Part shown: positions 40,603 through 50,465 of the stretch, one piece after another
Layout: every line of letters starts with the position of its first letter
Numbering within the stretch: the first letter of the stretch is position 1
From: Tessaracoccus sp.
Lineage (GTDB): Bacteria; Actinomycetota; Actinomycetes; Propionibacteriales; Propionibacteriaceae
NCBI RefSeq assembly: GCF_016714275.1
Contig: NZ_JADJNP010000002.1
Span: 1-64,000, forward strand
Reading direction: 5' to 3'
Length of the DNA stretch: 64,000 nt
Translations under genes and position numbers: made by a program
The notes under the pieces: generated by a model
Databases searched by the model: none
What the model was told of the DNA's origin: nothing
What the model saw: the letters and a program-made list of their open reading frames with translations, nothing else

Positions 40603-41523
40603 TCAAGACTCGCTGCGAGTGGCGCCGCCGAGCTCCTCGGGGATGTTGCGGGGGCGAGGGCCGTTGTAGTCAGGGCCGTAGGCGCCCGGGGAGGGGCGGC
40701 GCTTGCGCATCGGGGCCAGCTGACCCGGGGCGAGGCGGCGGGCGATGGCAAGGAAACCCGTGTGACCCGACGTCCCGTGGCCGGGGCGGATGGCCAAGCC
40801 CTCCGCGTGCCAGTCCCGCACGGTCGTCTCGGTCAGGTGCGGCTCGGTGAAGCCGCCGTGGGCGCGGAACGTATCCGCGACCCGGCCGAGCTGCGTCGCC
40901 GTCGCCACGTAACAGGTCAGCACTCCGCCGGCAACCATGCGCTCGGCGACCGCGTCGATGCACTCCCAGGGAGCCAGCATGTCGAGAATCGCGCGGTCGA
41001 TCGGCTCATCCTCGATCGCCTCGACGAGGTCGCCTACGGTGAGCGTCCAGGCAGGATGCTCTCCCCCGATGAACGTCTCCACGTTCTTCGCAGCGACATC
41101 GGCGAACTGCTGCCGACGCTCGTACGAATGCAGCCGGCCCTCCGGGCCGATCGCCCGCAGCAACGCCAGGGACAGCGCGCCGGAACCGACGCCTGCCTCG
41201 AGAACCCGGGCGCCCGGGAAGATGTCGGTCCACATCAGGATCTGCGCCGCATCCTTCGGGTAGATCACGGCCGCATCGCGCGGCATCGAAACCATGAACT
41301 CGCTCATCAGCGGCCGGAACGCCAGGTATTGCGCCCCGCCGACCGAGGTGACGGTCACGCCCTCGGGGCCGCCGATCAGGTCGTCGTGGCTGACCGCTCC
41401 CTTGGTGGTATGCCACGTCGCGCCGTCGCGCAGGACGATCGACTTCCGACGGCCCTTGCCGTCGGTGAGCGTCACGCGATCGCCCGCACGCAAGGGTCCG
41501 GTGTTCACGCCGGAGAGGTTCAT
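40603..41523 (-). CDS. trmI: tRNA (adenine-58-N1)-methyltransferase TrmI
   Basis: 306 residues. N-terminal beta domain (LRAGDRVTLTDGKGRRKSIV, HTTKGAVSHDDLIG), then the methyltransferase core: PKDAAQILMWTDIFPGARVL, motif I EAGVGSGALSLALLRAIGP, YERRQQFADVAAKN, and the catalytic-side ILDMLAPWECIDAV. It methylates A58 in the T-loop of tRNAs as a tetramer. Its start overlaps the HAD phosphatase stop (ATGA), placing it at the end of a metH-HAD-trmI run. Confidence 0.95.
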   Translation of the reverse strand: MNLSGVNTGPLRAGDRVTLTDGKGRRKSIVLRDGATWHTTKGAVSHDDLIGGPEGVTVTSVGGAQYLAFRPLMSEFMVSMPRDAAVIYPKDAAQILMWTDIFPGARVLEAGVGSGALSLALLRAIGPEGRLHSYERRQQFADVAAKNVETFIGGEHPAWTLTVGDLVEAIEDEPIDRAILDMLAPWECIDAVAERMVAGGVLTCYVATATQLGRVADTFRAHGGFTEPHLTETTVRDWHAEGLAIRPGHGTSGHTGFLAIARRLAPGQLAPMRKRRPSPGAYGPDYNGPRPRNIPEELGGATRSES

Positions 41524-42191
41524 ACGTTGTCCTTCAGTTCGCGCCAGGTCGCGGCGAGGTCGGCCCAGGTCAGTCCACGCAGGCCCTGCTCGGCGACGCG
41601 GAGCCGCGGGTGCGGCTCGTGCCTGACCTCCGCCGCGACCGCGACCACCACGGACCCGGCGGCCAACGCCGAGCGTGCCCCCGGGATCGAGTCCTCAAGC
41701 GCGACGGCGTCGCGCGGGTCCACCCGCAGCAGGTCCGCGCCGGTCAGGTATGGCTCGGGGTGCGGCTTGTTGTTGGCCACCGAATCCCCGGTGACGATGC
41801 ATCTCACATTCCGCGGCAGGCGTGCACGCACCGCCTCGACGATGTTGCCGTAGCTCGCCGTCACGATCGCGCACGGCACGCCGTTGCGGCCCAGCTCCTC
41901 CATCAGCTCGCGCGCGCCGGGTATCCACGGCAAGTCGACCAGGAGCTTCGCGATCACTCGGTCGTGCAGTTCGTCGAAGATCTCCTGCGGCGGCGTGCCG
42001 TCGGCGTACAACTCGGCGAGGACCTGGGCCGTGACGGTGGCGGAACCCCCGCGCAGCGAGGCGTTGACCTCGTCGGTGATCGTGAGGCCGCGCTCGGCCA
42101 GCATCTCCCCCTGCGTCTCGTCCCAGATGGGCTCGGTGTCGACGAGCGTGCCGTCGAGGTCCCACAGGACTGCCTTGGGTTCAGCGAGCAT
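41520..42191 (-). CDS. HAD-family phosphatase (beta-phosphoglucomutase-like)
   Basis: 223 residues from ATG 42191. Motif I WDLDGTLVDTEPIWDETQ carries the nucleophile and acid/base Asp pair, motif II is IVTASYG, motif III the Lys of NNKPHPEPYL and motif IV ALEDSIPGARSALAAG. The helical C1 cap lies between motifs I and II. The TEPIWDETQGEM start resembles YcjU/YniC/GS1-type sugar-phosphate phosphatases. It overlaps metH by eleven bases and trmI by four. Confidence 0.9.
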   Translation of the reverse strand: MLAEPKAVLWDLDGTLVDTEPIWDETQGEMLAERGLTITDEVNASLRGGSATVTAQVLAELYADGTPPQEIFDELHDRVIAKLLVDLPWIPGARELMEELGRNGVPCAIVTASYGNIVEAVRARLPRNVRCIVTGDSVANNKPHPEPYLTGADLLRVDPRDAVALEDSIPGARSALAAGSVVVAVAAEVRHEPHPRLRVAEQGLRGLTWADLAATWRELKDNV

Positions 42192-45100
42192 TGAAGTACT
42201 TGGCCTCCGGGTGGTGGACGACGATCGCATCTGTCGACTGCTCGGGATGGAGTTGCAGCTCCTCGCTGAGTTCCACACCGATGCGCCCTGGCTCCAGCAG
42301 CTCCGTCAGCTTAATCCTGTCCTCCATCGTGGGACACGCGGGGTAGCCGAAAGAGTACCGGGAGCCGCGATAGGCCTGGTCTCGGATCGCGGCCTCGATC
42401 GAGCCGTCCCCCTGCAGGCCCAACTCGTCGCGCACCCGGGAATGCCAGAACTCGGCCAGCGCCTCGGTCAGCTGGACGGACAGCCCGTGCAGCTCGAGGT
42501 AGTCGCGGTAGGCGTTGGCCTCGAACAGCTTCGCGGTGCCCTTCGCCACCTCGGAGCCCATCGTGACCAGCTGCATCGCCAGCACGTCCGGTCCGAGCTC
42601 GCGGGCCTCCTCCCGGTCGCGGAAGAAGTCGGCGAGGCATAGCCGACGGTCGCGCCGCTGACGCGGGAACGCGAACCGCGTGACCTCCCGCTCCTGGTCC
42701 TCCGGGTCGAAGACGATGAGGTCGTTGCCGGACGAGTGCACCGGGAAGTAGCCGTAGACGACGCCGAAGTTCGCGAGCCCGTCGGTCTTGATCCTGTCTG
42801 CCCACATCCGCAGCCGCGGCAAGCCCTCGGTCTCGACCAGTTCGTCGTAGCTCGGGCCCTCGCGCAGCGACTTCAGTCCCCACTGTCCGAGGAAGGTGGC
42901 GCGGTGGTCCAGCCACTGCAGCACGTCGGCGAAGGGGATGCCCTTGACCACGCGCGTGCCCCAGAACGGCGGCACGGGTACGTCGATGCGCCGGGCGACG
43001 TCGGAGCGCAGACCGGGCTCATCCGGATCCTCTTCCTCGACCTCCACCTTCGCGAACCGCCGCCTCTTCGCCTCGGGCAGCTTCGCACCCTCGACGCCGT
43101 TCTTCACGGCCATGACGGCGTCCATGAGTGAGAGGCCCTCGAACGCGTCCTTGGCGTAGCGCACCTCGCCGTCGAAGATGTCGTTCAGGTCGTGCTCGAC
43201 GAACGCCCTCGTCAGCGCCGCGCCGCCGAGCAGCACCGGGTACCGCTCCCCTAGTCCCAGCCGGTTGAGCTCCAGCAGGTTGTCCTTCATCACCAGCGTC
43301 GACTTCACCAGGAGCCCCGACATGCCGATCACGTCCGCGTTGTGCTTCTCGGCGGCCTCGATGATGGCCTGCACCGGCTGCTTGATGCCGATGTTGATGA
43401 CCGTGTAGCCGTTGTTGCTGACGATGATGTCGACGAGGTTCTTGCCGATGTCGTGCACGTCGCCGCGGACGGTGGCAAGCACGAGCGTTCCCTTGCCGGA
43501 ACCGTCGGTCTTCTCCATGTGCGGCTCGAGGTAGGCCACGGCCGTCTTCATCACCTCGGCCGACTGCAGCACGAACGGCAGCTGCATCTTGCCGGAGCCG
43601 AACAGCTCCCCGACGACCTTCATGCCCGCGAGCAGGTCCTCGTTGATGATGTCGAGCGCCGGCTTCGACTCCAGTGCCTCGTCCAGGTCGGCGTCGAGGC
43701 CCTTGCCCTCGCCGTCGATGATGCGGCGTTGCAGCCGCTCGCTCAACGGCAGCGCGGCCAGCTCCGCCGCGCGGCTCTGCCGGGCCGACGCCGCAGTCAC
43801 GCCCTCGAACATCTCCAGGAACCGGCTGAGCGGGTCGTAGCCCTCGCGACGGCGGTCGTAGACCATGTCGAGCGCGACCTGGCGCTGCTCCTCGGGGATG
43901 CGGTCCATCGGCAGGATCTTGGCCGAGTGCACGATGGCCGAGTCGAGCCCGGCTTGGACGCACTCGTGCAGGAACACCGAGTTCAAGACGATGCGCGCGG
44001 CGGGATTCAGGCCGAACGAGATGTTCGACAGACCCAGCGTCGTGCGCACCCCCGGGTAGCGGCGCTTCAGCTCGCGGATCGCGTTGATGGTCTCCAGGCC
44101 GTCCTTGCGGGTCTCCTCCTGGCCGGTGGCGATCGGGAAGGTGAGCGCGTCGACGAGGATGTCGCCGACCCTCATGCCCCAGTTGTCGACGAGGTCGTCG
44201 ATCAGCCGCGACGCCACGCGCACCTTCCACTCGGCGGTGCGGGCCTGGCCCTCCTCGTCGATGGTCAGCGCGACGACGGCGGCCCCGTGCTCGCGCACCA
44301 TCGGCATGATCTTGCCGAACCGGCTATCGGGCCCGACGCCGTCCTCGTAGTTGACCGAGTTGATGATGCAGCGCCCCGCGAGGCGCTCCAGGCCCGCCTC
44401 GAGGACGTGCGGCTCGGTGGAGTCGAGCACGATCGGCAGCGTCACCGCCGTCGAGAGCCGGAAGGCGAGCTCGGACATGTCGGCGGAGCCGTCGCGGCCC
44501 ACGTAGTCGACGCACAGGTCCAGCACGTGCGCGCCGTCGCGGGCCTGCGACTTGGCGATCTCCACGCACTCGTCCCAGTTCCCAGCCAACATGGCCTCGC
44601 GGAACACCTTGGAGCCGTTGGCGTTGGTGCGCTCGCCGATGTTCAGGTACGACGCATCCTGGTCGAAGGGCACCTCGATGTAGAGCGACGACGCACCCTC
44701 CTCGACCTGCGGCGTGCGCGGGGCGACGGCGCGGCCCGAGAACGCCTCGGCGAGCAACCGGATATGCTCCGGCGTCGTGCCGCAGCAGCCGCCGATCACC
44801 GAGAGGCCGAACTCGTCGAGGTACATGCCCAGCGCCTCCGCGAGTCCCTCGGGACCGAGCGGGTACCGGGCGCCGTCGGGGGTGATCTCGGGGAGGCCCG
44901 CGTTCGGCATCGCTCCCACCGCGATGCCGGCGCGACGCGAGAGGTGTCGCAGGTGCTCGCTCATCTCGGCAGGACCCGTCGCGCAGTTCAGGCCGATACA
45001 GTCGACGCCGAGGGCCTCGAGCGTCACGAGCGCGGCGCCGATCTCCGAGCCCAGCAGCATCGTCCCGGTGGTCTCCACCGTGACGTTGACGAGGATGGGA

Positions 45101-45657
45101 AGGTCGATGCCCGCCTCTGCGCGGGCGCGCTTGGCCGCGATCACGGCGGCCTTGGCCTGCAAGAGGTCCTGACAGGTCTCGATCAGCACGGCATCGATGC
45201 CGCCGGCGATCATGGATCGCACCTGGAGCTGGTAGGCGTCGCGGACGGCGGCGAAGGTGACGTGGCCCAGGGTCGGGAGCTTGGTGCCGGGTCCGACAGA
45301 GCCGAGCACGAAGCGCGGCTTGTCTTCGGTGGAGTACTCGTCGGCCACCTCGCGGGCGATCCGGGCCGCGGCCTCCGCCAGCTCCTCCAGCCGGTCGACG
45401 ATGTCGTACTCGCCGAGCGCTGCCAGGTTGGTCCCGAACGAGTTGGTCTCAACGCAGTCCGCGCCAGCCTCAAGGTAAGCGCGGTGCACGGACGCAACGA
45501 CGTCCGGCCTGGTCACGTTCAGGACCTCGTTGCACCCCTCCAGCCCCTGGAAGTCATCCTCCAGCGACAGGTCACCGAAGGACTGGAGCATCGTGCCCAT
45601 CGCCCCGTCGGCGACGAGGACGCGGGAACCGAGCAAGTCTCTGAAGGTGGTGGGCAC
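42181..45657 (-). CDS. metH: cobalamin-dependent methionine synthase
   Basis: 1158 residues from GTG 45657. Four modules in order: homocysteine-binding (1-310; zinc Cys225 in GLNCATG and Cys291/292 in GGCCGTT), pterin/methyl-THF-binding (about 335-600; NIGERTNANGS), cobalamin cap and B12-binding (about 640-890; D733-x-H735-x-x-G738 in RGDVHDIGKN), and AdoMet activation domain (about 930-1158; ending YFNAR). It makes methionine from homocysteine. The terminator of the upstream sugar-acid operon lies about 35 bases before its start, with no room for a long leader or B12 riboswitch. Confidence 0.97.
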   Translation of the reverse strand: MPTTFRDLLGSRVLVADGAMGTMLQSFGDLSLEDDFQGLEGCNEVLNVTRPDVVASVHRAYLEAGADCVETNSFGTNLAALGEYDIVDRLEELAEAAARIAREVADEYSTEDKPRFVLGSVGPGTKLPTLGHVTFAAVRDAYQLQVRSMIAGGIDAVLIETCQDLLQAKAAVIAAKRARAEAGIDLPILVNVTVETTGTMLLGSEIGAALVTLEALGVDCIGLNCATGPAEMSEHLRHLSRRAGIAVGAMPNAGLPEITPDGARYPLGPEGLAEALGMYLDEFGLSVIGGCCGTTPEHIRLLAEAFSGRAVAPRTPQVEEGASSLYIEVPFDQDASYLNIGERTNANGSKVFREAMLAGNWDECVEIAKSQARDGAHVLDLCVDYVGRDGSADMSELAFRLSTAVTLPIVLDSTEPHVLEAGLERLAGRCIINSVNYEDGVGPDSRFGKIMPMVREHGAAVVALTIDEEGQARTAEWKVRVASRLIDDLVDNWGMRVGDILVDALTFPIATGQEETRKDGLETINAIRELKRRYPGVRTTLGLSNISFGLNPAARIVLNSVFLHECVQAGLDSAIVHSAKILPMDRIPEEQRQVALDMVYDRRREGYDPLSRFLEMFEGVTAASARQSRAAELAALPLSERLQRRIIDGEGKGLDADLDEALESKPALDIINEDLLAGMKVVGELFGSGKMQLPFVLQSAEVMKTAVAYLEPHMEKTDGSGKGTLVLATVRGDVHDIGKNLVDIIVSNNGYTVINIGIKQPVQAIIEAAEKHNADVIGMSGLLVKSTLVMKDNLLELNRLGLGERYPVLLGGAALTRAFVEHDLNDIFDGEVRYAKDAFEGLSLMDAVMAVKNGVEGAKLPEAKRRRFAKVEVEEEDPDEPGLRSDVARRIDVPVPPFWGTRVVKGIPFADVLQWLDHRATFLGQWGLKSLREGPSYDELVETEGLPRLRMWADRIKTDGLANFGVVYGYFPVHSSGNDLIVFDPEDQEREVTRFAFPRQRRDRRLCLADFFRDREEARELGPDVLAMQLVTMGSEVAKGTAKLFEANAYRDYLELHGLSVQLTEALAEFWHSRVRDELGLQGDGSIEAAIRDQAYRGSRYSFGYPACPTMEDRIKLTELLEPGRIGVELSEELQLHPEQSTDAIVVHHPEAKYFNAR

Positions 45658-45689
45658 CCGCCAACCATAGTGCTCACGGCGGACAACGA

Positions 45690-45728
45690 AGGCCCCCGTT
45701 CGCGCCCAGCGAGCGCCAACGGGGGCCT
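45690..45728 (-). terminator. intrinsic terminator of the sugar-acid operon
   Basis: AGGCCCCCGTT (45690-45700) and AACGGGGGCCT (45718-45728) form a perfect 11-base stem with a 17-base loop, 14 bases past the aldolase stop. On the minus strand TCGTTGTCC follows. It separates the long operon from metH. Confidence 0.75.
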
Positions 45729-45741
45729 GGTGCGCCGGAGC

Positions 45742-46461
45742 TCAGAGCAGGGCAGCCGCCTTCTCGTTGAGGGTCGTGACCAGCTCGGGGATGGTGTTCC
45801 CCGTCGCCTTGTCGACGATCGACGTGTACACGTGCGGGACCACGTGCGTGGCGCCAGCCTCGAGGCAGGTGCTCACCACCGCGTCGAAGTTCTCGACGTC
45901 GATGCCGCCAGTCGGCTCGAAGATCGGCACGCCGGCGGCGACCGACGCCTTGACCATCGCCGCCAGGTGGTCCAGCTGCGAGACCCCGCCGATCGGGTAG
46001 AACTTCACGCTCGCCACGCCGACCTCCGCGACCATGGCTGCGGCCTGCTCGGCCGAGACCTCGCCGTCGAACCCGACGCTGTTCGGCCCCGTGCCGACGC
46101 GGACGAGGCCGGGCTTTGATCCCGGTGCGATCAGCGCGTTCACCCAGGTGTCGGTGGCGCCCGCCACCTCGAGGGCGCCGACGGTGAGGCCGGACGCCGG
46201 GAACACCTGGTTGACGTGCGCCGGCAGCGTCGCGACCGACACGTCGACGACGCGCCGCCACATGGCAGGGTCGCCTGCGCCGAGACCGACAGAGGCGCGC
46301 ACGCCCGCCGCGGTGTAGGCCTTGACCTGCTCGATGGCGTCGGCCACGGTCGGGAAGCCCTTGGTGAGCACCGCCACGTAGACGTTGCCCGCCGCGGCCT
46401 CGGTCACCGCCACTGCGTTGTCGAGGTCCTTGGCGAGAACATTGAGTTCGATCTTTGACAT
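45742..46461 (-). CDS. dgaF: KDGP aldolase family protein (DgaF-like)
   Basis: 239 residues with the TIM-barrel pattern of the DgaF family (PF07071): LNVLAKDLDNAVAVTEAAAG, VGLGAGDPAMWRRVV, VNALIAPGSKPGLVRVGTGP, SVKFYPIGG (Schiff-base Lys) and IFEPTGGIDVENFDAVV. DgaF splits 2-keto-3-deoxygluconate 6-phosphate into pyruvate and glyceraldehyde 3-phosphate. Next to a DgaE-type lyase it supports breakdown of an amino-sugar acid phosphate. It is the last gene of the operon, followed by a terminator. Confidence 0.9.
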   Translation of the reverse strand: MSKIELNVLAKDLDNAVAVTEAAAGNVYVAVLTKGFPTVADAIEQVKAYTAAGVRASVGLGAGDPAMWRRVVDVSVATLPAHVNQVFPASGLTVGALEVAGATDTWVNALIAPGSKPGLVRVGTGPNSVGFDGEVSAEQAAAMVAEVGVASVKFYPIGGVSQLDHLAAMVKASVAAGVPIFEPTGGIDVENFDAVVSTCLEAGATHVVPHVYTSIVDKATGNTIPELVTTLNEKAAALL

Positions 46462-46479
46462 CTGTCTCCTTACTTCGCG

Positions 46480-47577
46480 TTACTTCGCGAGCGCGACTAC
46501 GGCGCGCGCGATCTCGGCTTCCTGACCGTCACGCAACGGCCGGGGGTCCACCTGGAACGACCCTGTGTTGGCGTAGTAGTCGCGGGTGAACACGGCCGGC
46601 GTGCCCTGCTTCAGCCTCGTGGTGAGTTCGATGGCGTCCATCCCGAAGAGCTCCGGATCGACGACGATCTGGGCGCGGTAGATCGCGCGCCCCGCCTCGT
46701 CGGCCAGGATGCTGCCCTTCAGCCCGGGCACCTTGTTCAGCTCGTCGCACAGCCACTGCATCCGATCCCGCTGCTGGCCAGAGAGGTCGGGCCGGTTCGG
46801 GTACTCGGTCAGTGCGGCACAGAGGGCGAGAACGGCCTCCTTGTCCACCTTCATCGGCCGCCCGACGCCCGCGTACTGGGCGCGGGCGGCGGCGACGAGG
46901 TCGGCGCGGCCGCAGAGGAACCCCGAGGTCGGCCCGTTCAGTGACTTCCCTCCCGAGCAGAACACGAGGTCCCCGCCCCTGCGGTAGTACTGACCAAAGT
47001 CCTCCTCGGCGGCGGCATCGACCAGCAGGGGCAGGTTGTGCGCCTTGGCGATCTCCGCCATCTCCTCGACCGACACCATCCCCTTCTGGACGGCGTGGTG
47101 CGACTTCACGTAGAGCAGGGCCGCGGTGTTCGGCCCGATCGCGCCGCTGATGTGGGCGGGCTCGACGTGGTTGGCCTGGCCCACCTCGACGGGAACGCCG
47201 CCCGCGATGCGGATCAGCTGCGTGATCGAAGAGCCGAAGTTGACGACCTGTCCCTTCTGAATGATCACCTCGTTCGGCACGCCGACGACGTTGGGCACCG
47301 CCTCGATCCGGGTGAGGTCCTCCCCCGCGATCACGCCGGCCACGCCGATCACGATCGCGCCGGCGGCACCCGTCGCGGGGCAGCCGTCGGGAGTACCGGT
47401 GGCCTCGGCGATGACCTTGCCCGCGTTCACCAGCAGTTCCTTGACCTCGACGTAGTCCTGCGCGGCCTCGGCCAGCGCCGCCGCCACGGTGGGCGTGACG
47501 GCGCTGGCCCCGAGGGCTGTCATCTTGCCGCTCGCGTTGATGATCGGGCGGCAGCCGATGGCCTCGAAAACACTCAT
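46480..47577 (-). CDS. dgaE: DgaE-family PLP-dependent ammonia lyase
   Basis: 365 residues from ATG 47577, overlapping the DUF4310 stop as ATGA. A SelA-like type I aminotransferase fold: RPIINASGKMTALGASAVTP, the ATGAAGAIVIGVAGVIAG segment, LLVDAAAEEDF (PLP Asp), and the Schiff-base lysine in FCSGGKSLNGPTSGFLCG. In Salmonella DgaE turns D-glucosaminate 6-phosphate into 2-keto-3-deoxygluconate 6-phosphate and ammonia, the substrate of DgaF. The exact sugar acid here is inferred. Confidence 0.9.
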   Translation of the reverse strand: MSVFEAIGCRPIINASGKMTALGASAVTPTVAAALAEAAQDYVEVKELLVNAGKVIAEATGTPDGCPATGAAGAIVIGVAGVIAGEDLTRIEAVPNVVGVPNEVIIQKGQVVNFGSSITQLIRIAGGVPVEVGQANHVEPAHISGAIGPNTAALLYVKSHHAVQKGMVSVEEMAEIAKAHNLPLLVDAAAEEDFGQYYRRGGDLVFCSGGKSLNGPTSGFLCGRADLVAAARAQYAGVGRPMKVDKEAVLALCAALTEYPNRPDLSGQQRDRMQWLCDELNKVPGLKGSILADEAGRAIYRAQIVVDPELFGMDAIELTTRLKQGTPAVFTRDYYANTGSFQVDPRPLRDGQEAEIARAVVALAK

Positions 47578-48263
47578 TCGGGCACTGCCAACGGGAAGAT
47601 CATTCCCATGAGCATGGCGCCGAGGATGGCGCCGCCCGGGATCGGCTTCTTGAAGTAGTACGCGACGGCCGCGCCGATCGTCGCGCCGAGACCGACGGGA
47701 GCCGAAGCCATGCAGGCCGCGATCACGATGAGCGGGCCGAGGTAGATGCCCGCCGCGTTGCCAGCGCCCATCATGATCTCGGTGCCGTACGTGGTCTCGG
47801 ACGCGTTGACCGTGAACTTGCGGATGGCGACGATGATGAAGCCGATCACGAGGCCGATCGCCGCGCCGACGATGAGTGCGAGGAAGAAGTTCTCCAACGG
47901 CGCGGTAATGCCCCAGCCCAGCAGAAGCGCGGGGATGCCGATGCCGACGCCCGTCTGTAGCGAGCCGCCGATGTCGAGGATGCCGACGAGCGGACCCTCG
48001 AGCACGCGGGCGAACAGGAAGCTCGCGCCGAAGGCCGCGGCAGCGCCCAGGTTGGCGGGATCGTCCATGCCGGCGGCGAGCAGGGCCACGATGGGGATGT
48101 CGTTGAACGCGCCCACGCCGTAGACGAAATACAGGTGCGTCCCGGCGAAGATGCCGGATGCGAGCGTCGCGACGAAGATCGGGAACGACCACTCGGCGTA
48201 CCAGAAGTTCTTGCGAAGGTCCTCGGCCTTTGCGGCCTCTGCATGAATGTCGATAGAGCTCAT
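47574..48263 (-). CDS. DUF4310 family integral membrane protein
   Basis: 229 residues from ATG 48263. N-terminal amphipathic cytosolic segment (EDLRKNFWYAEWSFPIFVAT), then about six spans rich in Gly/Ala: FAGTHLYFVYGVGAFNDIPI, VGILDIGGSLQTGVGIGIPA, LALIVGAAIGLVIGFIIVAI, ETTYGTEIMMGAGNAAGIYL and GATIGAAVAYYFKKPIPGGA. DUF4310 always travels with DUF4311, DUF4312 and SFCGS proteins and is probably one half of a membrane permease. The next gene (DUF4311) overlaps by one base. Confidence 0.88.
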   Translation of the reverse strand: MSSIDIHAEAAKAEDLRKNFWYAEWSFPIFVATLASGIFAGTHLYFVYGVGAFNDIPIVALLAAGMDDPANLGAAAAFGASFLFARVLEGPLVGILDIGGSLQTGVGIGIPALLLGWGITAPLENFFLALIVGAAIGLVIGFIIVAIRKFTVNASETTYGTEIMMGAGNAAGIYLGPLIVIAACMASAPVGLGATIGAAVAYYFKKPIPGGAILGAMLMGMIFPLAVPE

Positions 48264-49006
48264 CACTTCACCGTGTATCCGAACGTAGCGTGCAGGTTGA
48301 CCAGCCAGATGGGCACCTCCATGCCCACCTGCTGCATGACTGTGACATCGAAGCCGCGGAAGAAGCCGCTGAAGAGGAACAGCAGCACGATCGCGGTGCA
48401 CATGATCTTGCTGACCCGGTTCCAGCCGTTGGCCTCGAGGCTCTGGCCCTGCAGGATGCCGAGCACGATGCCGGGGACGGCGTTGCCGAGGATCATGTGG
48501 GAGAGGCCGCCGAGGACCGTTCCCCACATGCCGGTCTTCTTGCCGGCGTCGAGGGCGGCGATCCAGAACAGGATCGGCATGACCGGGTTCAGCAGCCAGC
48601 CGGCGGCCTGGCCCAACACCTGCGTGGCGACCTGCTGCAGCGCGCTCGGCACGCCGGAAGCGGTGGTGTTCAGCACGGTGACGAGCACGGCGCCGACGAT
48701 CGCGCCGGCGATGGCCATCTTCTTCGGGTTGTACAGCGTGTCCTCGACCGACTTGTTGCGCAGCAGCAGCGAGCCCGCGGCCCAGTTCGGGATGATGCGG
48801 TGGTCGACGTCCTGGGTCAGCGCGCCCGCGCCGACGACGGAGGCCCAGGCGTTGAACAGGAAGCCGAGGCCGAAGGAGAAGTGAGCGACCGGGTCGCCCT
48901 TACAGGCGTTCAGCTCGCCGAAGGTACGGAAGGCACCCATGCCCTGCACCGTCGGCGCGTGGAACATTCGTGCGGCGCCCGCGCTGGCGCCGAATCCCGC
49001 CAATCC
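48263..49006 (-). pseudogene. DUF4311 family membrane protein, C-terminal part, split by ISL3
   Basis: This 248-codon segment begins GFGASAGAARMFHAPTVQGM and runs through spans such as AIAGAIVGAVLVTVLNTTAS, LLNPVMPILFWIAALDAG and GTVLGGLSHMILGNAVPGIV to its stop at 48263. Its first 17 residues (MANTAVILVESLVIGGL) lie at 50466-50518, on the other side of the ISL3 element. Joining the two across one copy of the 8-base duplication restores the frame. DUF4311 is predicted to be the larger membrane partner of DUF4310, so transport is probably abolished in this strain. Confidence 0.88.
48999..49006. repeat. 8-bp target-site duplication of the ISL3 element (left copy)
   Basis: GCCAATCC here is repeated exactly at 50466-50473, directly outside both inverted repeats. 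Eight bases is the normal ISL3 duplication. The perfect match indicates a recent insertion. Confidence 0.9.
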
Positions 49007-50465
49007 GGCTCTTCACAGAAGTGAGTGGATTCGGGGTCTGAACCCGCCGGCGTCGAGTAGGCATCTGGCGATGTAGTTGACGATGTTGCGGAACCCTCTT
49101 GCGGTCCCGCGGAGGTGTTCCAGCAGGCCGTTGATGGCTTCGCTGGGACCGTTCGATGTGCCTGGGTGGTCGAAGAACGCGAGGATGTCGGCGCGGCGGC
49201 GGTGGAGGGTCTTGCCCAGGGATCTGAGCTCGTCGAGCCCGGCCGGGACCCCGGCCTTGAGTTGGTCGATCACGCGGGTCATGATCTTCCTTCCCTCGGC
49301 GGGGTCGTCGGCTTGGTAGGCGGAGATGACATCCTGGTAGGCGCACCAGGTGACCTCGAACGCTTCGTGACGCTCGTCGATGAGGACCTTCACGAGCCGG
49401 TGTTGCTGTTTCTCGGTGAGCAGCGCGGCGCGGGTCCGGGCGACCCGGCGGATGCCGTAGAGGGGGTCTCCGGAGCGGCCCCGATGACCCCGGGTCTCCT
49501 GCTGGATGCGTTGCCGGCACTGGTCGAGCTTGTCGCCGACCAGGGCCACGACGTGGTAGGGGTCCATGACCGTGACCACATTGTCGATCGCTTCGACGGC
49601 GGCGGACTTGTAGCCGGTGAACCCGTCCATCGCGACCACCTCGACCGTGTCCCTGAACGCCGGGGTTCGGGCCTCGAGCCAGGCCTTGAACACCGCCTTG
49701 GATCGCCCCTCGATCACGGCCAACAGCCTCGATGGGCCGGTCCCGATCCTTGTCGGAGTGAGATCCATGACCACGGTGACGTACTTGTCGCCGTGGCGGG
49801 TATGGCGCCACACGTGCTCATCCACCCCGATCGTGGTGACCCCGTCGAGCCTATCGGGCTGATCGATCAGCAACTCGGCGCCGGCGGCGAGGATCGCGTC
49901 GGAGGCCGTGTTCCACGCCACGCCGAGGTTGGCCGCCACCCTCGCGATCGACATCCGATCAACCACGATCGACTTGACCGCCATCATCACCGCGTCCCGC
50001 GACAGCTTCCCCTTCGACGGGGCCGCGACCCGGATGTCGTGGCGCCACACCCGGCGGCACGGGACGCAGCGGTAGCGGGGCACGACGACCTCGAGGATCG
50101 TGGGCTCCAGCCGTACGGGACATGCGCCAGACGGCGCAATACCGCGTCATGACGGACCCCCGGCCCCCGACATCCCTCGCATGCCGCGGGCGCGGTGGTC
50201 GGCCGGCAGCGCAGCACCGTGTGGTCGGGTTCGACCCGCTGCGAGGTCACGGACAGCCCGAGACGGTCGAGCCGGCAGAACATGTCGAGGGAAGGTGGGG
50301 TAGCGTTTCGCACAAGGGCCCTTGGGTTTCAGATGAGGCGTAGACACCTTCATCCTGCCAACCCGAGGGCCCCCACCACGACCCCAGGCCCCCAATACCG
50401 TCAGGGCCCCGGGCCAACCGCCGCTGAAACGCGGCCCTTCAACCCACTGCCTTCTGTGAAGAGCC
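49007..50465 (-). mobile_element. ISL3-family insertion sequence in the DUF4311 gene
   Basis: Inverted repeats GGCTCTTCACAGAAG read inward from 49007 and, on the opposite strand, from 50465, with further matched AGTGG inside. The 8-base GCCAATCC duplication flanks the element. It carries a single transposase gene on the minus strand, which has a frameshift near 50113. Plus-strand 50466 onward resumes the DUF4311 gene. Confidence 0.93.
49013..50313 (-). pseudogene. ISL3-family transposase with frameshift
   Basis: The N-terminal part from GTG 50313 reads NATPPSLDMFCRLDRLGLSV, CEGCRGPGVRHDAVLRRLAH (zinc-finger type) and VPYG. The remainder, from about 50113 down, is in another frame: PTILEVVVPRYRCVPCRRVW, then the DDE core GVDEHVWRHTRHGDKYVTVV, VAMDGFTGYKSAAVEAIDNV and NGPSEAINGLLEHLRGTARG. 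A single lost base between VPYG and PTILEV explains the switch. Unless frameshifting rescues it, the copy is not autonomous. No accessory genes are present. Confidence 0.85.

Noticed and set aside
45658..45689. Cobalamin or SAM riboswitch before metH
   Set aside because: Only about 30 bases separate the start codon from the upstream operon's terminator, too few for either aptamer.
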